This document shows, piece after piece, positions 47,890 to 59,584 of a DNA stretch of 64,000 bases. The notes under the pieces are model-generated. The model was not told where the DNA came from. It saw only the letters and a list, made by a program, of their open reading frames with translations, and did no database searches. The stretch comes from Lobosporangium transversale (lineage: Eukaryota; Mortierellomycota; Mortierellomycetes; Mortierellales; Mortierellaceae), in assembly GCF_002105155.1 (NCBI RefSeq), contig NW_019028986.1, positions 754,501-818,500 on the forward strand. Reading direction: 5' to 3'. Each line of letters opens with the position of its first letter. Position 1 is the first letter of the stretch. Position numbers and translations under genes: made by a program.

Positions 47890-48854
47890 AGTAAAGGGGA
47901 ATAAGCCTCCATCCTTTTCTTGTTTCGTGTGTGTTTCTGTATGGCCAATCAAGCGCGCTTTGTTCGTTTAGAGAGAAGTGTATGATAGACATAGGCACAG
48001 GCATTGTTGGGCGCAGAGGGAAAAAAGATAAAAAAAGGAATTCGATCAGTCTACTGCAACTGAGCCTTTCTTTCTTTTTTGAGAAAAGGGATACATTTTG
48101 AACTCAAGTTGAGTCAGTTGAAAGGATCAAAAGGCAAGAGGGAGAGAGGGATCAGACGGGGTAAGGAGGGATTTCGAAAGATAGTCGATATGATACAAGG
48201 GAAATAACGACAATTGGGATTGTGGCATGTCTGGATCAGAATGGAGAGTAGACCAAACAAGTCGGAACTCATTGACCATGATTTAACCCCGGCGAAGCAT
48301 CTGTGTGAGCAAGAAGGGAAAATAAAAAGCTCTGTCTCTTCCAATGAAATCTAATGGTCGCTTGTCTCATCAGACATTAGTTTTTTTTAATTAGAACATT
48401 TTATGCATTATCATGACTAGTCATCACTACAATGCGATGTACACTCAATATGGCTTGAATAGGCAGTGATCATCTGAATCATTTCTCTCTCATTCACTTT
48501 TTTTTCACTTCACCTTTCTCGCTTCTCACATTCACTCGCATCTGTCTCATTCTGAAATAATATACCCCATTCAGCATACATTAGTTGCTGTCTATAATCA
48601 CAACCACATTCTATTGACTCTCTCTCTCTCTCTTACTCTCACATTCTCACTCTCACTCTCACTCTCACTCTCACCCTTTTTATTTATTTATTTATTATTA
48701 TTATTATTATTTTGTTTCTATCTCTCTCACTAATCCTGCTTCTTCATAGTATCCTATTCCTTACTGCGTACTGTAATCTCTCAATTGCATCTGCGGATAC
48801 CCCATCCTTATACTCTTCAATCTACTTTTCTAATTTTTAACCTCGTCGTGGACC
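47890..48854. other. Intergenic spacer with CT-type repeats before the Dip1-like gene
   Basis: 965 bp between tandem genes. The second half is pyrimidine-rich with (CT)n, a (CTCTCA)n hexanucleotide run (about 48636-48677) and (TTTA)/(TTA)n (about 48679-48711), likely promoter or 5' leader of the downstream gene. No gene seen. Confidence 0.6.
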
Positions 48855-50683
48855 ATGGACTTTGTCACATATCAATTTGAATCCTCTTCCCAGTTCTACG
48901 ATGGTAAAAATAAAAAAAAAAATAATAATAATAATAATAAATAAATTAAGCTTGCAATAATGATATCCAACCTTTTTTTTGTTTTTATTCGTTTAGAGTT
49001 GAATGATCTTCTTCAAGAAGGTGGATTCCACGATAGTCCAGAATCTCAGGTCAACACGTATATCTCTCTAATCGTTCAATATCAAGGTAAAATAAACATT
49101 AAAAAGAAAAAAGATCTTCCTCTCATAAAACGTCATCAGGAATTGTGGATCGGTTATTGCGAAAAAGAAAAAAAAAAAAAAAAAAGGAGAAGCGGGCAAA
49201 GAGACGAGATGGTGCTCGGATTACACACAATCATGCATGTACACAGGCATGCTCTCTTTCTTGTGTACAAACAGCAGTCATTTGATGCATTTTTTGAAAG
49301 GCTGATCACTCAAATGTTGAAATCGAAATGTGGACAAAACTACATTTCATTATCCTAAAAAAAAGTAAAAAACAAAATAATAAAAAACTCGTGTGTGGAG
49401 AAGGAGCGGAGCAGTTTTTTTTTCCTGATATGATTGGGTTCCATTCTTTAAGACGTAACCTATCATGATTCCAAAGTTTTTTGATGACCTTTTTATTCCG
49501 ATGAATTTTCATTGCTCCAGACTGACGAATTTTTGTTTTTCTCTTTAAAAAGGCCAGTTTCTAGATCAATCAGGACAAGATTTAGCACAATGTTGTTATC
49601 GTCTTTTTGATTCAGATCTGTTCCAAAACAATACTCTCAGCATCACTTCCACCATTAGTGACCGTGCAGTCCAGGTACGGTTGATCAAAACTGATTATAA
49701 AGATAGGACTGCAAATGATGTAACAGGTTGTTGGGGTATGATTGAAACAAAACAGGAAATGAATGTCTTTATTCATTTAAGAAGACTGAGGATTGTGCGA
49801 GGGCTGTGCGAGGGGCTGTGCGAGTCATGCATGAATGAATGATATGATATCATTTTTAGAAAAGAAAAGAAAAGTGTACACAGGCGTATTACATCCATTA
49901 ATGCTAGCTTACTAATTGTGTAAAAGAAATTGGTTCATCTTCTTTAGAACCAAGCCGAAGAGGATTTATGGGTTACATATCATTTCCTCTACTATGCGGG
50001 CATGGTAACACCCAAGGCCTATAATTGGATGCTTACCAGCGAGTTCTTTGCAAAGCTCAAGTATCAAATTTTGCGGATGGGTGGTAAGAAAAAAAATATC
50101 AGTACAGAATAGACAATGGCTATTTTTTCATCTTCTTCAGTATCAGGAAACGGAGACAACGTGGGGTTTATCAGTGGTTGATCTTTCCATTTTATTTTTT
50201 TATTTTTTTATTTTTTCTTTATACCATTTAGGCATGCGACTTCAACCTCTTGCTATCACTTTAATGTATGAGATCTGTCGGGTTCAATCTTTGAAACCCC
50301 AAGAGCTAGGTAAGAAGGGCTCTATAAATGAACCTCTACATGTGCTTTTTATATTTTTATATACTACCGCGTTTTCTTTCTTATATACGATATACTAAAT
50401 ATTTTGCCTGTATGGAATGTTATTATATAGCAATTTTGGATGAAGATTTCCTTCATTACTTGCTGGATCTCGTGGAGCGGACGAGGACGGATGAGGATGA
50501 AGGAGTAAACTATAGCATTATCAAGCTATTATTGACATGTAATGAGCAATTCATGTTGAACCAAACAGCTTGCAAGGCTGCTTACAATTATACACCTTCC
50601 AACACTCTACTTGTTGTCCTGGCAGACCGACCTGGTGCAAGCTGTACATTTGGCGAAAATTTAATCTTTATGTTAAACCGAGC

Positions 50684-50716
<33 letters not shown>

Positions 50717-51687
50717 GAAAGAGAAAACTGGATATTCATATGAAACTCAAGGTTTTGGACATGGTTGATTAACAATCTTCCTTCTTCTTTCTCTGTAACT
50801 TTTACTAAATAGAAGATCCATCGCTACAAATGCTAATTCTCAAGCTTCTCTATCTCCTCTTCACATCGCCGAAAACGCAACTTCGATACTTCTTTTATAC
50901 CAATGACCTTCATGTGCTTGTGGATGTAATTATTCGAGAGCTTTGGGACTTACCTGAGGAACAAGAGCCAATTCGGCATGCTTATCTTCGAGTTTTGGGG
51001 CCATTGCTCAAGAACAGTCAACTTGCACAGGAGCAGGATACATATAAACGTCCGGAAATCCTCAAGCTATTGGCACAGTTAGGTGGTGAGGAGATGGATG
51101 AATCGTTGAGACAGCATTTATGGGAACAGGAGATGAGAGAATTAGAGAAGCTGCAGGCAGAGAACGAAAATAGAAAGTTGACCTATCGCGATCGACAGAG
51201 TAGCAATGCTACTATTGCATCTACATCTACATCTACATCCTCAACTACATCTACGCTACTTTCTTCTTTTTCTTCGCGTCCACAAGTGAGAAGCTCTAGC
51301 ATCAGTAGTTGTAGTTGCAATAGTAGCAGTAGTAGTCTTTGCAGTAGTCCTATCGTAGACAAAAAAACAGCACATGCCATTCAGAGGCCAGCATCTTCTT
51401 CTTCTATAAGCAGCGCTGGATCAGTGATTCTCGAGAATGTGTTACCACCAGCAAGTGGTCATAGTAGTTGTCCTGTTCATATGCACATGGCCTCACCGCC
51501 ATCAACACCAGGAGCCATATCAGGATTCATTGAGCGACGAGATTCACCTCTACCTCCTCGATCTGCCAGCCCAACAACTCAACGGTTGGTGGAGCGAGTG
51601 TTGCGGGAGTGGCTCGAGCATGAACTCAAGGCTACTGCTGCTGCTTCTGCTGCTGCTGCTGTATCATCTACTACCACTCACTGTTAA
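48855..51687 (+). CDS. LDB17: Dip1/Ldb17/SPIN90-family Arp2/3 activator
   Basis: Seven exons: 48855-48903, 48997-49086, 49553-49674, 49948-50083, 50232-50309, 50431-50685 and 50813-51687. All introns are GT-AG with matching phases, giving 534 residues. The all-helical leucine-rich core runs from about residue 1 to 355. It includes [20 protein letters not shown], the segment beginning [17 protein letters not shown], and [12 protein letters not shown], the most conserved stretch of the WISH/DIP1/SPIN90 family. Members activate Arp2/3 without a pre-existing filament and seed actin at endocytic patches. The C-terminal 180 residues are Ser/Thr-rich with a proline patch ([10 protein letters not shown]), as in yeast Ldb17. 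Low-complexity Ser codons are uninterrupted, so the long last exon is credible. Intron 2 is 466 bp; intron 6 has an A28 tract. Confidence 0.88.
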
Positions 51688-51842
51688 TTAGGAAAGAAGA
51701 AGAAGAAAAAAAGCGCCACACCTTTTCTTCCTTTTGTAATATATATAATCATTGACTCTCAATCCTCGCTCTTCTGATGCATAAAGGCTTTACCAGCATT
51801 ATTAAATGACAAAAATGGTTTCTTTTGCTTTCTTCTTTCTTT

Positions 51843-52200
51843 TTACTTTTTTGACTTCCAAAAGAGGTCTTGCAGAGCATCAGCCAATTCTACTAAGTCT
51901 CGTTTATGTTGACTAAAAGTATTCTCTGGCTCATTCAACACGCAGTCATGACTGCTGAGATCAACACTATTTCTAACTATTTGCTCCACAGATGCCGTCT
52001 TTGTGGTACCTACACTAACACCAGGCACCTAGACATCCACTCCTCCACATTGTAGAGGGAATGATCCTATAAGACGTGTTTTGGCCATGAACATCTTTGT
52101 ATCAGAAACTATAGCCAAGGGACGTTTGACTTTACTCGGGAGTCTATAGTGGTTCCCACCCAAATCTGGGTCTATACTTGTAACAGTATGATGTGTATAT
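51843..52200 (-). pseudogene. Minus-strand protein remnant with an internal stop
   Basis: The minus-strand frame reads as ordinary protein for over 100 codons, interrupted by one TAG near 52030. It includes KVKRPLAIVSDTKMFMAKTR before the stop and SVDLSSHDCVLNEPENTFSQ after it, ending at TAA/TGA-type stops near 51843. A tiny intron at the stop cannot be excluded (GTGCCT donor-like). The family is not recognised. Its proximity to CRN and transposon debris suggests a remnant of an accessory gene. Confidence 0.35.
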
Positions 52201-52656
52201 TTGGGACAAAAAAGGTCCTTTCATTATTGGATTTTTTTGACGTTGCTGATACTACATCGCTCACTATCGGGCAGCATTTTTTGCCCCTTGATGAACTAGC
52301 GTGCGTTGGTAATTCGTTCAAACGAGCTCAACTGTAGTGGAACTGGAGTTCGAGTTGGAGTTGGTTTGGAATATTGGTGCCTTTGTGTGGTTCATGTCTG
52401 GTGGTGGGATGCGTCAACATGTTTCAGTGATGTTTATCCATCAATTTTTTTTATCATCACTTCTCTATCGCTATCTTTCAATCGCCGCGCACATTCATCT
52501 TCGCACCACCGTAGTTGCTTGACCATCTGCGCACGCACGCTCACTTGTTGCAATCAAGCCCACCCTTCGTTGCGCGATATTTTCAAGGTATTTTTTTTTT
52601 TTTTTTTTCTTCAGCAGGTATACCTCTGAATGGAGAAGTAGCTGTATTTTAAGCCA

Positions 52657-52710
52657 GTTGAGAGGAAGTGTGATTGTGGACTCACCATATTTGGGCCGTC
52701 CTCACATATT
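52657..52710 (+). repeat. Tc1/mariner-like HTH-linker scrap, copy A
   Basis: A stretch of about 54 bp is duplicated 921 bp downstream (53578-53631). In one frame it reads VIVDSPYLGRPHIL, like the GRPR-type linker between helix-turn-helix motifs of Tc1/mariner transposases. The surrounding frames are broken. Confidence 0.45.
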
Positions 52711-53577
52711 GTATTCCCTCTTTCATGTACGCACATTAACCACGATTGCTAATGTCAAGATTCAGTACAAGGGGAAAACACCGGTTGAATCTCAGTCGTT
52801 CCCTTCGTTCAGGATCCCAGACCAATATCTCGCAATGTCAGATTGACTCCTATCATAGACTTAGATCACACAGGTGGGAAATAAAAATTGATATTCAACT
52901 ATATCAGAGCATTCCAAGGCATGAACCGCCTAATACATAAATATATAAATGGCTACCTCCTATACCTTTAATAAGCATATGAACCATTCTATGAGGAAGA
53001 GCATAACAAGGTTGCAAGATGCGAAGTGGCATGGGTCGTATCCAGGAACGAGATTGATGCGCTGTATCGGTTGAGATCTCACATTGCTTGATTTACACAT
53101 CAAAGCTATATCAAGTGCTGTGCCACGGTATCAGCAACTCAGAAACACTTGAATTGTGCTTAGCAGATATGGTAGCAAAAGCGAACACAAACGAAGTAAA
53201 AAAAGTAACGTCGCAATGAACGTTTGGTTGCCACCATTATAGACTCACGAAGAGAGAATGTTTCCTCGCTTTTCTACAACGAGACTATATTAGAACAGGG
53301 TCAAACATTCATAGGCATATATATACATATGATGTATTGAGCATCCTACGCCTTGAGGCGCTGCGGTATAGCTGGTGAGAGACAAAGTTGGTTTGGAGCA
53401 ATGGTGAGTACCACCATCTCTTTTTTTTTTTTTTTTTTTTTTTTTGGTGGTGGCACAGCCATAGCATAGATGATAGATTGCTCCCATCCGCTTACTTTCC
53501 GCCACCAAACTCGTTTCTCACCTGTGTTTGCATGCACAATATCTTTTTTTATTTCCAGTGAATATTCTTTTGTATCC

Positions 53578-53631
53578 GTTGAGAGAAAGTATGGTTGTGG
53601 ACTCACCATATTCGGACCATCCTCTCGTATT
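53578..53631 (+). repeat. Tc1/mariner-like HTH-linker scrap, copy B
   Basis: Second copy of the 54-bp stretch. In one frame it reads VVVDSPYSDHPLVL. Similarity to copy A is clear at the DNA level (shared GTGGACTCACCATATT) but the flanks have diverged. Confidence 0.45.
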
Positions 53632-54063
53632 GCGAGAAACGTTCGCTATAGATTAAAGAGCTCTCGTTGTGGGTCCAGGTCCACGACCCTCATCAGCCGA
53701 CCGCAGAGCCTTTATGTGAGGGTGTGTAGATGGTGTGTGCGTACAGTTGGGCAACACGCGTCAGAATACCCTTTATCAAAAGGGCCACTGATGGCGCTTT
53801 TAGAGCGCTTCTCCTTTCACATCCTGCAGCCTGCCAAGACATGGACTTCGATACGAGCCAATTCAAAGACAAAATGAAGGACTGACTTTATCTGATATGA
53901 AGCGCCAAAAGTGAATAAGTGGCTAATCATGCTTTTCCACAAATTTGTAGGCTCGTCACCAGCCTGTGTGGCGTATGTACATTGCACTAACGCTCACTGA
54001 CAGGCTGGGACCAAACTTGAGATTATGAAGGGGTCAACATTTTTTTCTGGAGCCATTGATTTG

Positions 54064-54460
54064 GTGTGTGTGGTTAAAACACACTCAGCAGTCACATAGA
54101 GAAGACACCCAATTTCAATGTTGTGGCTTGTAGCAGTCAGTCTCAAATAGCTGTTGTCATGTGACAAATGGGAAATTGAAAGTTTTCAGTTCTTGCTCTG
54201 TGTCGTATGGTGCTGCGTATCCGTGCGGTGTCGACAGCCCTTGCTCTGTGTTTTCATTGGGTGCTGCCAATGTGCCAATGTGCTGACACTCTTACTCTGT
54301 GTTTTCAGTGGGTGCTGTGTATCCGTGTGCCAGCAGTGGTGCATACCGATACACTTTTCAAACATGATTAATCATTAAATACAAGCCACCATTTTGAAAT
54401 TGGGTGTGTTTTCCACGTGGCTGCTGGATCATCAAGAAAAAAAGTTTTCTCACACACAGC
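54064..54460. mobile_element. MITE-like inverted-repeat element
   Basis: Imperfect terminal inverted repeats flank an element of about 400 bp. The left arm (about 54064-54133) and the reverse complement of the right arm (about 54378-54460) share CAGCAG, ACACCCAATTTCAA and GTGGCTTGTA in the same order. No coding capacity is present, and the interior carries a three-unit tandem repeat. No certain target-site duplication was found. It lies about 330 bp before the intact CRN start codon. Confidence 0.65.
54193..54340 (+). repeat. Three tandem units of about 48-51 bp inside the MITE-like element
   Basis: Units begin at 54193, 54241 and 54292, each opening TT(G/A)CTCTGTGT followed by a GGTGCTG block. 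Units 1 and 3 share GTATCCGTG. Confidence 0.8.
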
Positions 54461-54787
54461 CCAACCTTGAAATAAAAGAACAAATTTATCCTTTCTTCCT
54501 CTTCCTTTTCTTCCTTTATCCTTTTTTCACTTTTTTCTTATTTCCCTCCATTTTTGCTCCCTTCACACATCTTCTTCTCTTCCTTTTTCATTTATTCTAA
54601 GCCTTCATTCATTGCCTTTCCTTTCTTTTCCTTTCCTTTCCATTTTTTTTGTCTTACACATTTTTTCATTTTTGTTTTCATACAGTGACCACGGGTAAGA
54701 GTAGAGAATAAACCTTTGCCTATTTAACCATCATTCTCCCTGCATTTCAACCACACTCACACTCAGTCCCACTCATCTTAATTTTCA

Positions 54788-57253
54788 ATGGCCACCACAA
54801 GGAGCTCAACACAAAAAAACATGGCTGCAAATAATTCCACAGGGAGCCAAGCACAAAAAAACATGGCTGCAAATAAGCCTGAAGATGTCTCCACACTCAA
54901 TAAACGAAAAAGAGTAAACCAGCACCCACAACGAAAAAAGCGCGCCATCCCACTGCTGCTGGAGCTGAACTGCGTTGTTGAGGGAGAAGCAACGTCGTTC
55001 CCAGTAGGGATTTCCTCCGATAAATCGGTCGGGATACTCAAGGAGGCCATCAAAGCAAAGAAAGCCAATGCATTTAAGGACATCGACGCTTACCAGCTCA
55101 CCCTCTACAAGGTTTCCATCCCTGACGGAGACAAGACTGTGGTTGAGTCGGAAATCAAGTCAAAAGAGGCTCTTACAGTCGCGTCAATGGAGCTTGGGGA
55201 GATATTTAATTCTGAACTTCCAGAGAAAACTATCCATGTTTTTGTCAAGCCACCACAGCGAGGTATATCTTTGGCTCTTGATGGACTGATTGTTGATATT
55301 TCCAACTGATGAAGCTTGGTTTATATCTTAAACGGCCATGTGCATGATATCACCATTTGGTTTGTGTCTTGATAACTCAACGTTCTTTCTCATTATTCGC
55401 TTTTGATACTTAGCTCAGAAAAGAAAACAAGATGGAGATTCTGGTGAGTGATTTTGGCTGAGAACCTGGTTATTGATCATTTTAGAGTGATGTGCAATAA
55501 ATCAAAAATATTAATTTTGATCACTCTATCTCTTTTATCAGAGTCACCCTCTAAAAAAGCTCGTCCAAGCAGGAGTAGCAGAGGTGATCTTATGGATGCG
55601 ATTGGAGAAGCAGGGCTTGTAACGAAAGGGATAGTGGATGGTGAACCTACCGTCTCGCCTCTCAACTCGAAAGAGAGGGTCAAGGTGCTTTCGTACATGG
55701 GGGGGCTACCAGTAGATGATCCTTACAAAGGCATTATTAGCGTGGCTCGCGAGCTCCGAAATTCTGGTGGTATCAAGGATTCCAAAATATTGACTGCCCC
55801 TGAGGGTTGTATCTTCCCTGTTGCCAGAACAAGGCATCTTTATATCAGAAAAGAATATAAAGAGCTTTATGACCATATTACATCCAGGTTAAGTACCCCT
55901 CATAAAACTGGTTTGAACCGAATGTTTGTCACTGGAACACCTGGAATTGGGAAGTCAGCCTTTCTGGTCTATTTTGCCATCCGCCTCCTTGCCGAACGCG
56001 ACGAGGAAAATCCACCGATTATTATTTTCCAAGAGAAGCAGGGTACCGAATGTCATGTTTATGGAGGAACAACTTGCCGACGTAAAGGGGATATAGCGAT
56101 GTTCGATGATTTCCTTGCTCGGCCTGAAACGTGGTACTTAGTTGATAGTGGTAAAAATCCTCAACCAAGTCTAGCTAGGACGATATTCGCGGCATCACCA
56201 AAAACTCTCAATGAGCAGTACGGTGAATTCGCCAAGGAAACTGCACGCTTTAGCTACTATCACATGTCACTCTGGAGTTTGGACGAGCTTAAAGAATGTA
56301 GAGCCAATGTAGAGTATTATCATCTAGTGGATGAAGAATTTTTGGAGGAGCTTTTTTACAAGTTGGGGGGAGTACCAAGACATGTCCTACAGATCCCAGC
56401 CTTTTCACTATTCATGAATCAAGAAAATATTAAGAGTGCTAGAGACTCTGCGTTTCGCCGCGTCAATGAGGCCATTAAATCACTCCTGGAGCCAGCAGAT
56501 CTTGTAAGCCTCTTTTCACGAGGAAAAGATGCGAGTGCATTTAGTGGTCGTTTACTCCATAGAGTCCCCACTTCTGACCATCTCGACTTCTACCTGGTGT
56601 GGGCATCTCGTTGGGTCGAATCACAGATTATGGAGAAATTAAAAGATAACACTTGGGTCGATGTGTTGGCGGAACTTGTCAAAGGCGAAGAGGATATAGC
56701 TAAAGGCCCACTGTTTGAAATCTATGCTCATCACTTATTTCGACGTGGTGATATTAGATTTCCCTTTAAGGATCTCCAGTCAGGCGAAACAGGATTTCTT
56801 GATTTTCCAGCAAATCCAGAAGAGGTGTTTATCCGGACTTCAGAGGAATTATCAGGGCTCACTCAAGCAGCTGGCAAGTTGTTTGTACCAGTACATTCTA
56901 AATTTCCGTGCATTGATTTTGCATTGGGACCCAACAAGCTATTTCAGGTCGCAGTATCAGAGGAACATCCGATCAAGCAAGCACCATTCAAGGAGATAAT
57001 TGATTATATTACCGGACCCTGCTCGAAGGGAAACCGATCAAAGTTGAAGGGAAGTGATGATACCATTTTCCTCTATTTTGTGGTACCAGGTTACATATAT
57101 GATAATTTTAAGGTTCAGAAGTTTGTTATTAACGATAGTCAGGATGCCAAGGCAATACCTGGATACTTGAAACATGTAAGACAGCGTGTCATAAAAATCG
57201 ACATCGAAGCTGCATATTCAGGAGGAGCAGCCGGTACGAATCTGAAGAATTAA
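54788..57253 (+). CDS. Crinkler (CRN) effector: header, P-loop NTPase and REase-like domain
   Basis: Three exons, 54788-55262, 55414-55443 and 55542-57253, with GT-AG introns and matching phases, encode 738 residues. The N-terminus is hydrophilic with no signal peptide. A basic cluster (NKRKRVNQHPQRKKRA) lies at 38-53. The ubiquitin-like CRN header covers about 55-158 (LNCVVEGEATSFPVGI; LTLYKVSIP; ends HVFVKPP). The 30-bp exon 2 and the start of exon 3 encode another basic, probably nuclear-localising linker. Then comes a P-loop NTPase with Walker A GTPGIGKS at 300-307. Near 560 a GPLFEIYAHHLF helix and near 629 CIDFALGP...LFQVAVSEEHPIK give a restriction-endonuclease-like nuclease pattern. 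CRN proteins are known as intracellular effectors/toxin-like proteins of oomycetes and many fungi, probably acting on nuclear DNA in hosts or competitors. The reading frame has no breaks. Related decayed copies lie downstream. Confidence 0.88.
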
Positions 57254-57559
57254 ATCGAATACCAATCAAGTGGATGAAAATTTGTCCTGTAAAAGAAAAG
57301 CATTATACCTGTTCCTTGAGGATTTTTTACAATGGTTCATCCTTTATAAATGAAGCCATCATTATCCACTTACCTTTTAGACGAATAGATAGAGCGGTTT
57401 AATCCGTCCTCCCTTCTACTGGGGCATATAGAACTTTATAAAGCCTGTGATCATCATGCGATCTTGTGTGCAAGAAAGGGCAGATTTTTGTGATACTATT
57501 ATCAAAGAGTTTTGTAAAAACGGATAGAGATGAAGAATCCTGTGGAGAACCCAGTGAGA
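57254..57559. other. Spacer between CRN gene and CRN-like relic
   Basis: About 300 bp of 3' flank of the intact CRN. The right part may already belong to the upstream end of the NTPase relic, but no confident match can be read. Confidence 0.4.
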
Positions 57560-59455
57560 GTCTGATGATGAGACCCAAAACCATATTATTATCACCAGGA
57601 CAGCTGGCATAGGAAATTATCCTTTCTCATATGCTTTGTCATCTGGATGCTTGCCACTTGCGGAAGACCCATCAATTATCATCATCCAAGGCGCCAGAAC
57701 GTTTAACCAGGAGCTAGGATGACAGCTCCGCTCTAAAGACATAAATGTCGTTTTAGCCCCATGGTGCGTACACGGCATGGCAACCTGTGACCAATGAGAT
57801 CATATTAGTTGTATGTTCGGCCAATTCAGTGTCAGTATGTGAAGGCGGCGCGTCTTGAATCTCTAGGCGTCCAGGGACATGGAATAAAAAAACATCAAGA
57901 ATTTGGCCAAGGCTGCTACGCGCTTGACCGGTAAAATGTGATACAATATTGGATTGTGTCGTCAATATATTAATAGTTCTCGGTATATTAGTGCTACATG
58001 CTGTTGAGGGCATCAATCTCGCCAGAATCATCCCCTCTCACATCAATTCATGCCAGACGGATGAAAGATTAGGAGGAAAAGGTCCTTGATGTCTGGGATA
58101 TCCACGCTTGTTTATAATCTCACCAAAAGTTCTGTGTCTTGCGTTCATAGGCGGTTAATCGCAGTTTGGTTTTCGTATGCCTCTTGAAGAACGTAAGCAA
58201 AAATGCCTTTATGTTTTATATTAAATACTCATTAATTTACCCTTTTTACTTGTCCGAAGGCAGAATGACGCCTAACCAATGGATGCTATTGCAAGTGTGT
58301 CCACAGGTCCTTGGAGAAGTCCATTGAGGAAACTCGGTTCCATCCAGGACAGATTTATTCCTAGCGCTCTTCACAAAAGTAGCAGAATTATTTGGTGGAG
58401 TTGGCTTTAATTGCCTTGACAAGCTCCTGCAAGATTGGTTCGACAATCTAATCAGGGTCCTTTCGGAGCGACATCAAAGCAACTCTATGTTTTTGGTTGT
58501 TTTGAACGAGGCGCAGGATATGGGGAGGGGAGGCTAAATACCAGTTTATTAATAACGACGATACTATGCGACCAATATTATCAGCATTCTTTCATGGATT
58601 GGAGGGTTTATCAGAGGATTTAGCACGAATTTGCATAGATCCTTGCAGGATAGGCTTCTGTATTTATGATCCTGCTTGGGTTAAGAGAACTGACAAAGCT
58701 TCAAGGAATATCGAGAAGTTCTCGATGACTCGAGGTTCAAGAGTGCAGTACCGTTTCCTAGATGGGATAATCAAGCAAAAGTCCGGACATACTTCAATAC
58801 ACTTGTGCGATATTTGGAGAAATAAAGTTACTCAAGCTCTGCATCAAAGCGGAGAGGCCATTTTAATGATCAAGCAATCGAGATGCTATATGCTTGGTCC
58901 TGTGGTCGTCTTCGTCCAATGATTACTATAATAGAGAACGTCATTGGACGTGCCGATGCAGGCCTTTGGAAGCAAGAAATCAAGGACCTGGTGTCGTCGC
59001 TCACTGATCCAGGATATAAAGAATCTGGTAACCTATGCCATGAGTAATCTAGAATTCTGAAGCGTATTAACAAAGGGGATGCAGCAATTAAAACCAGTGT
59101 CGACATCAGGGAAACCTTCGGTCGAGCCGTAAAGAATGAATAGATTACTATATAGTAAAGACTTGATATTGGAGTACAATGAGCCTGTTCCGGTCGAGGT
59201 TTCATTTGCTTGAATTGTCGTTAATCAAAGGAAGAAGGAGTTTACGATTGTCGTTGAGCCAATAGCATTTAACTTATTTGAAGTGGATGACCCTTGATTG
59301 GTTAAATTGGTTAATAGTGTGTTGCTAGACGCCCCTATGTCTGGCACAAAGGGCACACATTTTGAGTATTTCAGTCCCGCTTTGTTAGTTTCAATCTTCC
59401 AGAATTATAACAACGAACGAATTCTTGGATACTCACTGTAATAAAGACTCAATAC
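57560..59455 (+). pseudogene. Decayed CRN-like NTPase/nuclease gene
   Basis: Pieces of one protein occur in order on the plus strand in shifting frames with stops. TPNQWMLLQVCPQVLGE lies at about 58267-58317. A longer piece ends in the Walker B-like FLVVLNEAQDMG before a frame break and stop near 58535. TMRPILSAFFHGLEGLSEDL starts at about 58566. WSCGRLRPMITIIE lies at about 58892-58935. A final piece with FEVDDP then a stop, and KGTHFEYFSPALL, lies at about 59280-59385. This order (P-loop ATPase region, then a G-x-x-FE nuclease start) matches the large CRN-like NTPase class common in Mucoromycota and differs in sequence from the intact gene's NTPase. No clean Walker A is visible, although TAGIGN near 57597 may be its remnant. 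The gene cannot be functional. Confidence 0.65.
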
Positions 59456-59584
59456 ATGAATCCAAGTTAATCTCGCTTTTTTTTTTTGTTTCCAAAAGAG
59501 AACCCGTCTGGACCAGATATCGTCTTTGTACTGGAATCGGAGGGTAAATACGACCTATCTGACTCATCGAGCCTAGAACCACGA

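Larger units (their letters stand above)
51688..54063. other. Accessory region with decayed mobile-element fragments
   Basis: No intact gene. It contains the minus-strand peptide remnant and the two Tc1/mariner-like scraps listed separately, a T run at about 53420-53445, and otherwise stop-ridden DNA of near-normal base composition. The change from the compact gene block on the left marks the start of the transposon/CRN region. Confidence 0.5.

Noticed and set aside
53470..53877. 135-codon frame as a real gene
   Set aside because: It overlaps the transposase-like scrap, whose meaningful frame is different, and its composition is not protein-like.
54193..54340. CRISPR-like array
   Set aside because: Three imperfect adjacent units without spacers in a eukaryotic inverted-repeat element are a minisatellite, not a CRISPR.
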